64,000 nt of DNA. Origin: Carboxylicivirga mesophila (GTDB lineage Bacteria; Bacteroidota; Bacteroidia; Bacteroidales; Marinilabiliaceae). The translations under genes were made by a program, and so were the position numbers. Below, piece after piece: positions 30,663 to 39,499 of the stretch. Location: the NCBI RefSeq assembly GCF_018271975.1, contig NZ_JAGUCN010000017.1:80434-144433 (forward strand), in the 5' to 3' direction. Numbering within the stretch: position 1 is the stretch's first letter; every line of letters begins with the position of its first letter. Under the pieces are notes generated by a model, which ran no database searches, was not told where the DNA came from, and was given only the letters and a program-made list of their open reading frames with translations.

Positions 30663-32963
30663 TTAATTATTTGTTAGTAAAATAACATCCCCTTTGTTCA
30701 TCTTAAAGCTTAAGATGCCATCCTGGGTAGTGAATTCATGGTTGCATTTAAAACCAGTACCACCAAAAGGATTTTCCAATTGAATAACACCATCAGCATT
30801 GGCCAATACCTCAACAGTTGTCACATTTCCCATCTCCATTCTTGCCGAAACTAAAAATGCGCCATAGGTTCTTAACTTATTAAAACTGGCATCGGTCCAA
30901 TCGGCGGGCAAGGCTGGAAAAAGTTTTACAATACCTGTATGGCTTTGTATAAGCATATCCTGAATGGCAGACGCAAATGCAAAATTTCCTTCCAAGGTAA
31001 ATGGACGATACGTCATATTTGAGTGTCCTGCTTTACACTGATCGCCATTGACATGAAATGAGTTCTTCAAACAGAAACATTCTGCAAAAATGCGAAGTAC
31101 ACGGGCAGCATTATCGCCATCAAATGCACGCGCATACAAATTTCCCTGCCAGCTAAATGAATAGCCCGTCCAACCACCAGTGCCTTGTGCCTCCAGGTTA
31201 CTAAGCGTATTCTTTATCACCTGCTGTTCTTCAAGGCCGTTCGACACATCAAGCAAGCCAAGCGGGTGAAAGCCCAGTAAATGTGAAAAATGTCGATGCG
31301 ATTCATTATAAGGCATTTCAGGAGCAAACATCAGCCCTGTCTCTCCGTCTATAGCCAATTCTGGCCATTCTGATAGAATCTGTGTCCATTTTAATGCATC
31401 TTCTTTCAACCCAAGCTCTGTGGCCAGTTCTGCAGCTTTCTCATAATTCCAGCGAATCAGAGCCAGTTCAAAGTTTGTTGTTTGCGAAAACCAGGCTTTT
31501 GCAGAGTTATTATATATTTCAGGACTAGAACTAATTAACAACTTCCTTTTACCTGTTTCATCCTTCACTGAAATTTCGTCCAGATAAACAGATACATCCT
31601 TCAACCAGGGATATGCTTTTTCCTCCAGAAAATTACGGTCCATTGAATACTTCCAATGTAAATAAAAATGATGCCCAAGCCATGCTGCAACAGTCTGTCC
31701 AAATGAATATTGAATCCAACCACCCATGGGCTCTCCATCCAATGTGCTAACACCAGGCACATTCATGCCATTCACATTAAAATAATCTTGAGTGTACTTT
31801 TTGAATACTTCACGGTTCTTCCACAACCAGTTAATAAAACCTTCTTCCAGGTTTAGATAGTTACCCGTATAAGCCGGCCAGTAACTCAATTGTGTATTTA
31901 AATCATGGTGAAAATCACCTTTCCAGGGCGGTAGCTTGCCGTGGTCAGCCGTCCATACTGCCTGCAACGAAATTGGAGGCGCATCGGCACGTGCAGCTGA
32001 ACCAAATTTGTACATTTCTAAATAATACTGCCTTTCCAGCAGTTTATCCGGAATACTGATGGAAGACTGCATCCAGTGGTTGTGCCACCATTGCAGATGG
32101 CCTTCGATAGCTGTCTGATATCCATTAGCCAATGCATTCGATACAAAGGCTTCGGCCTTTACGCTGTTATCGGAGGCAACTTTCTCCGATGAGACAGACC
32201 AGCATCCAGTAAGGGACTGCTCTTCTCGATACCATTGTGTAAAAATCTGATATTTGAAATCTTTCCAGCCATTTTGGTTATAACAAATATTCTCATCTCC
32301 TTTTGTAATGGTTCCTTGTCCATAACCCAATTGGTTAAGATCCGTTTTTGCCTGACTGGTATATCCTTCTTCATTAGGGCGATCGTACGAAGGTGCAATC
32401 AGTTCGATAGGTAGTTCCTGAGGTACATTTTCAAAGCGATACCACCCTACAGGCTCACTGGCATGTACAAAAGTTGTTAATTTAGCTCCGTTTATCCACT
32501 CAACAGTACAAATAGCAGTCGCTACATCCAGATCCACCTTTTTAACTTCACCCAAAGCGTCGATGTTAAACTCTAAAGCCCCTGCCGGAATTTTTGATGG
32601 TGCTGGTAACTGATCATACGGCACATCAAATGCTTCCTGAACTTTTTTATAGGTACCCGCTTTCCAGTGATCATAGACATCTTTAAACGTCCATTTATTA
32701 AAATCAATATTTTCCATTGGTCGCAAATCCCAAAGATCAGCCCTATCCAATGAAAATCTTAATCGTCCTTTTTTTTGCCAAACCAGGTTACCAACAGTAG
32801 CATTGCCCAAAGGGATTGCTTCATCCCAAACAGTGGCCAGCTCATCAAACTCAAGTCCGTGCTTCGTATAACTATTAGGTGCTGATTTATCCGTTACACG
32901 GCATGAGATAAGCACACCAATGGGTATCAGTAACATTAAAACAATACTTCTTAATCTTTTCAT
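30663..32963 (-). CDS. Divergent GH95-family protein, lipoprotein
   Basis: The product is 766 aa with a lipobox (GVLISC, Cys21). The domain order is as in GH95 fucosidases: N-terminal beta-sandwich (WDEAIPLGNATVGNLVWQ), (alpha/alpha)6 barrel, C-terminal beta domain (SHTGIVKLFPALPADW). The general acid is kept as Glu482 (SSSPEIYNNS). Two other active-site positions differ from the sister enzyme at 14062: Asp354 replaces the first Asn of the N-x-N motif (FHHDLNTQLSYW; Asn356 kept), and Glu658 replaces the Asp (FTLEGNFA). This suggests an altered specificity, for example alpha-L-galactose or a different fucose linkage, rather than loss of activity. Its ATG overlaps the stop of the mutarotase-fold gene by 4 nt, so the two are translationally coupled. 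Confidence 0.82.
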   Translation of the reverse strand: MKRLRSIVLMLLIPIGVLISCRVTDKSAPNSYTKHGLEFDELATVWDEAIPLGNATVGNLVWQKKGRLRFSLDRADLWDLRPMENIDFNKWTFKDVYDHWKAGTYKKVQEAFDVPYDQLPAPSKIPAGALEFNIDALGEVKKVDLDVATAICTVEWINGAKLTTFVHASEPVGWYRFENVPQELPIELIAPSYDRPNEEGYTSQAKTDLNQLGYGQGTITKGDENICYNQNGWKDFKYQIFTQWYREEQSLTGCWSVSSEKVASDNSVKAEAFVSNALANGYQTAIEGHLQWWHNHWMQSSISIPDKLLERQYYLEMYKFGSAARADAPPISLQAVWTADHGKLPPWKGDFHHDLNTQLSYWPAYTGNYLNLEEGFINWLWKNREVFKKYTQDYFNVNGMNVPGVSTLDGEPMGGWIQYSFGQTVAAWLGHHFYLHWKYSMDRNFLEEKAYPWLKDVSVYLDEISVKDETGKRKLLISSSPEIYNNSAKAWFSQTTNFELALIRWNYEKAAELATELGLKEDALKWTQILSEWPELAIDGETGLMFAPEMPYNESHRHFSHLLGFHPLGLLDVSNGLEEQQVIKNTLSNLEAQGTGGWTGYSFSWQGNLYARAFDGDNAARVLRIFAECFCLKNSFHVNGDQCKAGHSNMTYRPFTLEGNFAFASAIQDMLIQSHTGIVKLFPALPADWTDASFNKLRTYGAFLVSARMEMGNVTTVEVLANADGVIQLENPFGGTGFKCNHEFTTQDGILSFKMNKGDVILLTNN

Positions 32964-33970
32964 TTTATTCTTAGATTTTTATTAAACTGATATGTTCGTT
33001 TCCATGTAAAAGATTGTCCATTGTCGATACTAAACTCGACCATTGGTTCTGCACACACAGATGTCCTGGACATATAAATGTAAAACGGACCTAAATCCTT
33101 ATCTTCAATAACTTTAATTGAGGTTCTGGTTTTGGAGTTAATCACTGTGTACTCTTTGGAGGTTCCGGCATTGATATGGCCTCCTATCCAATCGTTACGT
33201 AAATCATCCTCATTAATTTTAATTTCATTGCCTTCGAAGGTTATTCTTGAATCAAATTGATCAACAGGGCATACATCATTTGGAAAAACCATTTTATAAT
33301 TCTGCCCACCGGGGTAGTTATCGAAACTGAAGAAATTATGACAATATGGGTTGGCAAAAATCGGTTTAGCGCCACAATTTTTCAGCATATGTATAATTTC
33401 CAATTCTGCTTTATTATCAATTAGTCTGATTTGTTTTTCATAGTCATATGCATACCCAAAATCGGTTACCATACTTTGCTTAAATACAATTGAACTCTTA
33501 TTAATTTGTATATCCCATTTACCAGATTGAATGATTTTATATGGATAATCCCAGAAATACGGGTCTTGACTTGCTCTTTGTAAAACACCTACACCAATCT
33601 TCACAAAAGGCTCCCCCACATTTGCTTCCTCATACCCCAGAGGATTACGAAATTCTTCGGCTGTTCCTGTTCCTGTCCCTGGCGTCAACGGGTCATGCAC
33701 CCCTCCATGCACCGTTCCATCATACATCTCCCAAGCCTGTAGAAATTCATGGTCCCCATAATTGATTTGTGCAATCATACCTGACCAATCAAAACGTGTA
33801 CTTCTGTAATAGCCATTAAGTTCGTCGGGCATGAGTACGGTAACACGTATTGAATCATTTTGAATAACAGAAACGGGGTAATCGTGCTTTACGACTTGCT
33901 CAGAAGCAAGCAACAAAAAACCTGAAATCACACAAACTACTATGAATACTATTGATACAATTCGATGCAT
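32960..33970 (-). CDS. Exported galactose-mutarotase-fold protein
   Basis: I start at the ATG at 33970 (MHRIVSIVFIVVCVISGFLL, signal peptide, 336 aa) rather than the GTG at 33991. The mature protein is all-beta with motifs of the aldose-1-epimerase-like supersandwich: TRFDWSGMIAQINYGDHEFL, KQIRLIDNKAELEIIHMLKN, PYCHNFFSFDNYPGG. His227-region (PYCHNFF) would correspond to the sugar-contacting His of the fold. Proteins of this kind in utilisation loci are mutarotases or carbohydrate-binding/lyase-like proteins; the role is not determined. The last 4 nt overlap the start of the divergent GH95 gene, suggesting the two act on the same sugar. Confidence 0.7.
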   Translation of the reverse strand: MHRIVSIVFIVVCVISGFLLLASEQVVKHDYPVSVIQNDSIRVTVLMPDELNGYYRSTRFDWSGMIAQINYGDHEFLQAWEMYDGTVHGGVHDPLTPGTGTGTAEEFRNPLGYEEANVGEPFVKIGVGVLQRASQDPYFWDYPYKIIQSGKWDIQINKSSIVFKQSMVTDFGYAYDYEKQIRLIDNKAELEIIHMLKNCGAKPIFANPYCHNFFSFDNYPGGQNYKMVFPNDVCPVDQFDSRITFEGNEIKINEDDLRNDWIGGHINAGTSKEYTVINSKTRTSIKVIEDKDLGPFYIYMSRTSVCAEPMVEFSIDNGQSFTWKRTYQFNKNLRIK

Positions 33971-34372
33971 TATTAAAACTTTAGTCACCACAACTTACCA
34001 TTCACTTATCATCAGCATATCACAATCTTATGCTTATAAAATCCTAATGGGGTAACACGTTCCTTTCAGATTAAATCCATTTACGACCCGGATAAGCACT
34101 ACTGCAATTCATCCAAATACCCTGGCAATTAATTTTAGCACCAACACCTGTCAACTTATAAATATTCAATATGTATCATGAACTGCCTGTGCAACAAAAG
34201 TTTTAGCTAATGCCCCGTTAGGAAATGACTTTGTATAACTTTAAAGACACAAAAAATAAGAAAAACCCTAGGTTTAGGCGGTAAAACTTTTTAATCATCT
34301 GAAAGTAAGTGACAATAGGAAGTACCCCGGAACTGATTCATATCAGTTATAATAAACCTTCCAAGTTACTTC
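33971..34372. other. 402-nt intergenic stretch with a nested 3'-end hairpin
   Basis: No coding frame or RNA gene is apparent. At the left edge of the downstream gene, AGGAAGTA (34317-34324) pairs with TACTTCCT (34367-34374), enclosing a second stem AACTGAT/ATCAGTT (34331-34337, 34342-34348). This is probably the 3' end structure of the transcript from 37240; no T-run follows. The rest should hold the promoter of the 33970 operon, but I see no convincing match. Confidence 0.4.
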
Positions 34373-37240
34373 CTACTGTACTTGTACAATTCTATACTTA
34401 AGGATTGATTTATTATGATGCTCCAATTGAATCTTGCCATGTACTATTTGAAAAGGTACATTCCCCATTGGCCTGTCATTAATATCAAGCCCTTGAATTA
34501 ATACCTTTGTTGTGCAACCAATAACAGCCGGATTAAAAGCTATGTATTCGAAGTCGTTCGCTGGAATGATTTCCCAACCAAAATTCTCGTTTTTAAAATA
34601 CACCCTGCCATTGCATTTAAAATCATCAGTCTCGAATTCGGTTCCATGAGAATCTATATAGATTTGGTTGTCAGTCATATTAAACTCAGCATTTCCATTT
34701 GACTTCCAATCACTTACCTTTCCAAAGACTGAAATTACATTGTTTTGTGGCTGATAGGCCATAAAACCAAATTTTGGTAATATGTATTGTTTGCCTTCAG
34801 CTTCAAGAGTCCAATCTGTATCTGCAAAATTCACAAATACTTTAAAGCCCGATTCATATTCAAGTGCTAGTTGAGCATTACCAAGCAACTCATTCTTAAT
34901 TGCTTCGGAAGAGTTAACAAACTTCTCCCCATCAAAGTACTGAATTTTTCTGATTGGAATCATGGAATAAAATGGCTGCAATGGCTGAAGCATGGCATAA
35001 CGCTTTATTCGTTCAGCTATATCACCATTGACTAGTCCAATATGACCATATGCTAAAGTATAAGCCAGATACTCGGCTCCTTCAGTATAAACGTTTCCTG
35101 CATCCATCTCAAGCGGATGTATCTTTAATAACTGAAAGTCAGGAAAAACGTCTATCTTATTAAGTTTCGGATTGAAATTTGCATAATTTCCATCCACTAA
35201 TCCTGCATACCACCAGTGATAGTTGCCTTCGGAATATACCGGCCCATGATAGGCTTTTTTCTCATTCATCAACACCAGGCCATAACATTCGTATGAGCGA
35301 CGGAAAGTAGCAGCTCCAGGAACCCGGTAATCATAATCTACTCTTGAAATTGGAGACACTGCAGTATGCACATCGCAATAGCTATGATTGGTACCAAACG
35401 CTTTATGTATCTGAGGGGCCAGTTTTTCTTGCTGTTCAACGGCAATCATGGGTTTTGGCGAATAACAACGTGACCAACTAACTTCCCATCCGCCATTTGG
35501 CTCTCGCTTCACCCAATCCGGATCCCAATTTGCATTAACAGGTGCAAAATCGGTATAATTAGAATATAAACCGACTAACCATCCTTTACTTTTAATATTT
35601 TCAACTAATCTTTGAACGGCTGCATTACCACCTCTTCCGGGTGCTGTTTCTGTTCTGAAAGTATAGCTTTCGCCCCCATCACGCCAGATACCCTCGTGAT
35701 ACCGAACCGCGACTTCTTTTAAACCTAAAGCTCTCAATTCTTTGGCCTGCTGCTTAAGGTAATCGTGGTCTGGCGTTCCTTCAACCATCCAAAGACGATG
35801 GGCCATAACCGAACGCATTGGTGATTTCGGATTATCTACCGTAGGAAGCACCTCCTGCACATCGGTTGACACATTAATAAATATCTTCTCCTTTACCGGA
35901 TTTCTAATCCCATTTGTTTTAGGAATATATCTGATACCATTGCTATACGATGCCCAACCATCTTTAATCTTATGACGCCCGGGAATAAAATCAGACGCAT
36001 CTGAATAATACCAGTCTAATTGCTTAAAGAAAAATAAATCGTGACTATATAACACTTGAGGCATTCGATTTTCACCATATGTCAAAAAGGGTACTGTCAC
36101 CAATTTAGCTGACTCATCAGCTTTGGTACTGCCAAGATTAATAGAACTAACTTGGCCTTCTTGGCCTTCTTCATGTATACCAACAATTAGAGACTTCTGT
36201 TTTATCGTATACCAGACACTGAACTTCACCTCTTTTTGCATGAAAGATGCTACGGCATTTACAAAAACAGTATCGTTCTTAATTTTAGATTTTCTGATAT
36301 CCCAATTGACTATATCTACTCCTTCAAAATAAATCTCTGCTCCTTCATTAATAGGTACCTTCAGGTTTTCCTTTTTAACAGTTATCCCACTTAAAAGACC
36401 TTTTTCAATATTAAGTTCATATTGTAACTTCTGATCGTCTCCTTCATAAGTAAACAGGTAGTTCTTGCCCGTTTTTTTTATTGTATTTGTATACGCGCTT
36501 TTATTCAATGGTAGAATAGTTACATCTCTGACCGGGAATGGCAGTTTTTCGGGCCATTCATTGAAAGTAATCGGTTTTAGCTGTTCCTGATAAACATAAA
36601 TTGGGCCTAAAAAATAATCTAACTCTAAATCTGGGATATTTCTTCTTCCTTTAAAGCGCACACCAATAAGCTTTGCCGGCATTTTAATATCCTCATTAAC
36701 TTTTATATGACTCAAGTGCCAGTATTTATGTATCATGCCAGGATATCCTGCTTGTGTAAAGTCAAGTTCATGAGTTTGTCCATCGGCACCTTCAATAATA
36801 GCAAAATGCCTCATAGCTGTTTCCCATTTGGGTTCGCCCCACAGCCAATGCGCTCCATAATTCCAGAAATCAATGCAGTCCCATGGATTATTTATTACAA
36901 TTGGCTTTTTAAGTCTTACTGTGATAGATGCTTTCTTATCTGTAGCTTTAAAACTTAGTTTACCACAATATTTACGATACAGCTGTTGTTCTTGCGTCTT
37001 GGTTAATGTAGCAATGCTATTTTCCGTTTCTAACTCCCAAATCTTATCATCTTCAAAAGTAACTAATGGCACTCTGGCCTCATTACGATTAGCCATTTCG
37101 TAAGGGGTCTTGGCCTGATGCCTGAATGGCTTGTCGTCATCTTGTATAACACCTTGAGCACTAGTCAAATTAGAACTTAAGAAATATATATTCAACAAAA
37201 AAAGAGCATTGATAAAACTAAACTGTTTGAGCAAAATCAT
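34373..37240 (-). CDS. Large exported TIM-barrel glycosidase candidate resembling GH101/GH129
   Basis: The product is 955 aa with a signal peptide (INALFLLNIYFLSSNLTSAQ). A beta-sandwich first half (to about 450) is followed by a TIM barrel (about 475-750) and C-terminal beta domains. Barrel motifs include HRLWMVEGTPDHDYLKQQ, LGLKEVAVRYHEGIWRDGG, LVGLYSNYTDFAPVN, HSYCDVHTAVSPISRVDYD and GPVYSEGNYHWWYAGLVDG. Asp623 (SYCDVHT) and Glu671 (VYSEGNYHWW) are spaced and placed like the nucleophile and acid/base of endo-alpha-N-acetylgalactosaminidases (GH101/GH129), where an Asp is followed ~40-50 residues later by an E-G-x-x-H-W type acid. I do not recognise an assigned family. It is the first gene of the exo-glycosidase series. 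Confidence 0.65.
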   Translation of the reverse strand: MILLKQFSFINALFLLNIYFLSSNLTSAQGVIQDDDKPFRHQAKTPYEMANRNEARVPLVTFEDDKIWELETENSIATLTKTQEQQLYRKYCGKLSFKATDKKASITVRLKKPIVINNPWDCIDFWNYGAHWLWGEPKWETAMRHFAIIEGADGQTHELDFTQAGYPGMIHKYWHLSHIKVNEDIKMPAKLIGVRFKGRRNIPDLELDYFLGPIYVYQEQLKPITFNEWPEKLPFPVRDVTILPLNKSAYTNTIKKTGKNYLFTYEGDDQKLQYELNIEKGLLSGITVKKENLKVPINEGAEIYFEGVDIVNWDIRKSKIKNDTVFVNAVASFMQKEVKFSVWYTIKQKSLIVGIHEEGQEGQVSSINLGSTKADESAKLVTVPFLTYGENRMPQVLYSHDLFFFKQLDWYYSDASDFIPGRHKIKDGWASYSNGIRYIPKTNGIRNPVKEKIFINVSTDVQEVLPTVDNPKSPMRSVMAHRLWMVEGTPDHDYLKQQAKELRALGLKEVAVRYHEGIWRDGGESYTFRTETAPGRGGNAAVQRLVENIKSKGWLVGLYSNYTDFAPVNANWDPDWVKREPNGGWEVSWSRCYSPKPMIAVEQQEKLAPQIHKAFGTNHSYCDVHTAVSPISRVDYDYRVPGAATFRRSYECYGLVLMNEKKAYHGPVYSEGNYHWWYAGLVDGNYANFNPKLNKIDVFPDFQLLKIHPLEMDAGNVYTEGAEYLAYTLAYGHIGLVNGDIAERIKRYAMLQPLQPFYSMIPIRKIQYFDGEKFVNSSEAIKNELLGNAQLALEYESGFKVFVNFADTDWTLEAEGKQYILPKFGFMAYQPQNNVISVFGKVSDWKSNGNAEFNMTDNQIYIDSHGTEFETDDFKCNGRVYFKNENFGWEIIPANDFEYIAFNPAVIGCTTKVLIQGLDINDRPMGNVPFQIVHGKIQLEHHNKSILKYRIVQVQ

Positions 37241-37337
37241 AGCAACTGATATATTAACACTTTACATCCAAGAAGCAGCCTTTAATTCTTTTAACTGTAG
37301 ATATAAAGTGGGATTATTGAAATTTATTACATCAAAA

Positions 37338-37380
37338 AAAATGTTAATCAAACTCACTACCAGAAGTAGTGAGTTTGATT
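37338..37380 (-). terminator. Terminator of the susCD operon
   Basis: A perfect 14-bp stem (37348-37361 with 37367-37380, loop CAGAA) is followed on the minus strand by TAACATTTTTTTTG. It lies 32 nt beyond the stop of the small lipoprotein gene at 37412 and separates the susCD operon from the hydrolase block. Confidence 0.88.
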
Positions 37381-37411
37381 TAATAATGTAACTTAAATAC
37401 TATCAGAAATT

Positions 37412-37858
37412 TTAATAGTCACTTAAATTATTACTTATTCTGGTTGGGTAGCTATAACCTACTTGTCCATCTGTATTAATCGCATACATTCGAATTATGT
37501 ACGCAGTATCTTTAACAGCAAATCCTTCTATAAGAGCTGTAGCAGCACCAACACCTGTTTTCTCAATCTCCCCAATCACCTTTACTGCATCACCTTCTAA
37601 TTCAGGGAATTGCATTTCCAACACTGATTTAGTGGTCTTCAACTGCCACAAAACACCAACCTCCTTAATGGGCGATCCACCATCAGTATAAACACGACAT
37701 CCAACTTCAGCAGAAGTTTCGGTTATAATAGGGCTTTTGCTTTCATCAAGTAATATATTAGGCCTTGATAATGTTGGCGTTTCAGCATCTTCATCACAAC
37801 TACTAACCGTAAGTTGGAGGAGGAATACAGTAATAAATGTTAATATATATTTATACAT
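37412..37858 (-). CDS. Small surface lipoprotein downstream of SusD
   Basis: The product is 148 aa with a lipoprotein signal (LTVSSC, Cys21) followed by the acidic DEDAETPT, the type of +2 region that directs export to the cell surface in Bacteroidota. The rest (about 35-140) looks like one fibronectin-III/Ig-like beta domain, including the phrase VGVLWQLKTTKS and YIIRMYAINTDGQVGYSY typical of FN3-like repeats. It follows SusD by 15 nt and precedes the operon terminator, the position often used by SusE-like or other glycan-binding proteins. No binding residues can be assigned. Confidence 0.8.
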   Translation of the reverse strand: MYKYILTFITVFLLQLTVSSCDEDAETPTLSRPNILLDESKSPIITETSAEVGCRVYTDGGSPIKEVGVLWQLKTTKSVLEMQFPELEGDAVKVIGEIEKTGVGAATALIEGFAVKDTAYIIRMYAINTDGQVGYSYPTRISNNLSDY

Positions 37859-37873
37859 AGTATTATTTTTTAA

Positions 37874-39499
37874 TTAATTATAACCAGGATTCTGCTTCAT
37901 ATTTGAATTTGAATTCATTTCTTCACGAGGAATTGGCCAAACATAATCACGAGAAGTATTGAACGAACGAATGTCTAATACTTTTGTTTTATATTGCCAT
38001 TTGTCTGTCGTTCCCATTCCATCTCCCGGATAGGACATATCTTGCAAATAGGTTGCATCATATCCATGAACATCCTTCATTACATCTTCCATAATCCCCC
38101 AACGTCTGATATCATTTAGGCGATGACCTTCAAAAACAAGCTCTATACGTCTTTCATTTCTAATTACTTCACGCATATCATCTTTGCTTAAACCGGGCAT
38201 CGCATCAGAAAGTTTTGCCATACCTGCTCTCACTCTCAAATCATCAATCGCAGCATATACACTCATATCAGGACCTGCAGATTCATTTTGCGCTTCTGCA
38301 AAATTTAATAGAACCTCTGCATATCGAATAAAGAGTTTATTAGTACCTTCACTTTTTGTTCTATCAAGAGCTTTACCGTTATTAATCCATTTCTTTGGTT
38401 TAAAACCAGAACCACCTAAAATCCAATTTTCTTCAAAACGTTGATCTATACGTCCCCAAAATTCAATTGTCCAGGGAGCACCCGGATAATAAAGCGATGC
38501 CTCCAAACGTGGATCTCTATTCATATATGGATTTTCTGGATCATAACCTGAATTAGGATCTGTTATAGGCAGTCCGTTAGCCATATAATAAGATTCAGCT
38601 AACTCTAATGTCGGTAGGAAAGATGGCCACCATTCCATTAAAGGCATTTGAAAAAAAGATGGATTAATCTGAGGTGTATAATGCACTTCGAAAATCGCTT
38701 CTGTATTAGAGACTTCTACTTCATTATCTTCTATAAATAGTCCTTCATAATCCTTATACAGGCTGTATTTTCCAAGATCCATACAGTCCTTTGCTGCTTT
38801 TGCAGCATTAGCCCATTGTTTTTCATATAGGTAAACTCTTGACAAGAATGAATAGGCTGCACCGCGCGTTATTCGCCCTTGATCATCAGGCCTATCATAA
38901 CTTTCAGGTAAAATTGGAATAATATCATTAAGATCTTGAATTATTTGAGCAATTATATCTGATTTTGCAGTTCTTGCAGGTTCCTTGTTTTCTAAATCAG
39001 GAGCATCCAGAATTAACGGTACATCGCCGAAAAAATTCACTAAGTCATGATAATACCAAGCACGTAAAAACTTTACTTCTGCAATGTAACGCGGAATATT
39101 ATCAGATATAAGTGTTGAATTTTCAATCGCTTCTAAAAAGGCATTGGCTCGTGCGATACCTGAATAATTACGCTTCCAATGAGCTTCAACCCTAAAATTC
39201 TCAGCGGTCACTGTTCCTCTGGCAAAATCTGTTGCACCTTCCCAAGGTGAACGGTTAAAAGCATTATCTGTCATTACATCGTAATACATTGGATAAACTC
39301 TCAACCACAAATTATCATCACTGCTAAAGTCAATATTATTGTAAACACCGTTTACTACAGTTTCAACTTGCTTCTCCGTATTCATAAAATCTTCTGGACG
39401 ACTAAAGTCTTTCGGATCAGTATCCAGGTAGTCCGCACATGCGCTCATTACAAGAGCGATGACTAATATATTTAGTTTACTAATAATCGTTCTCATCAT
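37874..39499 (-). CDS. SusD/RagB-family surface glycan-binding lipoprotein
   Basis: The product is 541 aa with a lipobox (LVMSAC, Cys21). SusD landmarks are present: YLDTDPKDFSRPEDFMNTEK at the mature start, YYHDLVNFFGDVPLILDAP, TPR-like helices (YSFLSRVYLYEKQWANAAKA) and a C-terminal region with LFIRYAEVLLNFAEAQNE, IRNERRIELVFEGHRLNDI and YVWPIPREEM. SusD proteins cap the SusC channel at the outer membrane and hold the oligosaccharide. The ATG touches the SusC stop directly, so the two are co-translated or coupled. Confidence 0.96.
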   Translation of the reverse strand: MMRTIISKLNILVIALVMSACADYLDTDPKDFSRPEDFMNTEKQVETVVNGVYNNIDFSSDDNLWLRVYPMYYDVMTDNAFNRSPWEGATDFARGTVTAENFRVEAHWKRNYSGIARANAFLEAIENSTLISDNIPRYIAEVKFLRAWYYHDLVNFFGDVPLILDAPDLENKEPARTAKSDIIAQIIQDLNDIIPILPESYDRPDDQGRITRGAAYSFLSRVYLYEKQWANAAKAAKDCMDLGKYSLYKDYEGLFIEDNEVEVSNTEAIFEVHYTPQINPSFFQMPLMEWWPSFLPTLELAESYYMANGLPITDPNSGYDPENPYMNRDPRLEASLYYPGAPWTIEFWGRIDQRFEENWILGGSGFKPKKWINNGKALDRTKSEGTNKLFIRYAEVLLNFAEAQNESAGPDMSVYAAIDDLRVRAGMAKLSDAMPGLSKDDMREVIRNERRIELVFEGHRLNDIRRWGIMEDVMKDVHGYDATYLQDMSYPGDGMGTTDKWQYKTKVLDIRSFNTSRDYVWPIPREEMNSNSNMKQNPGYN

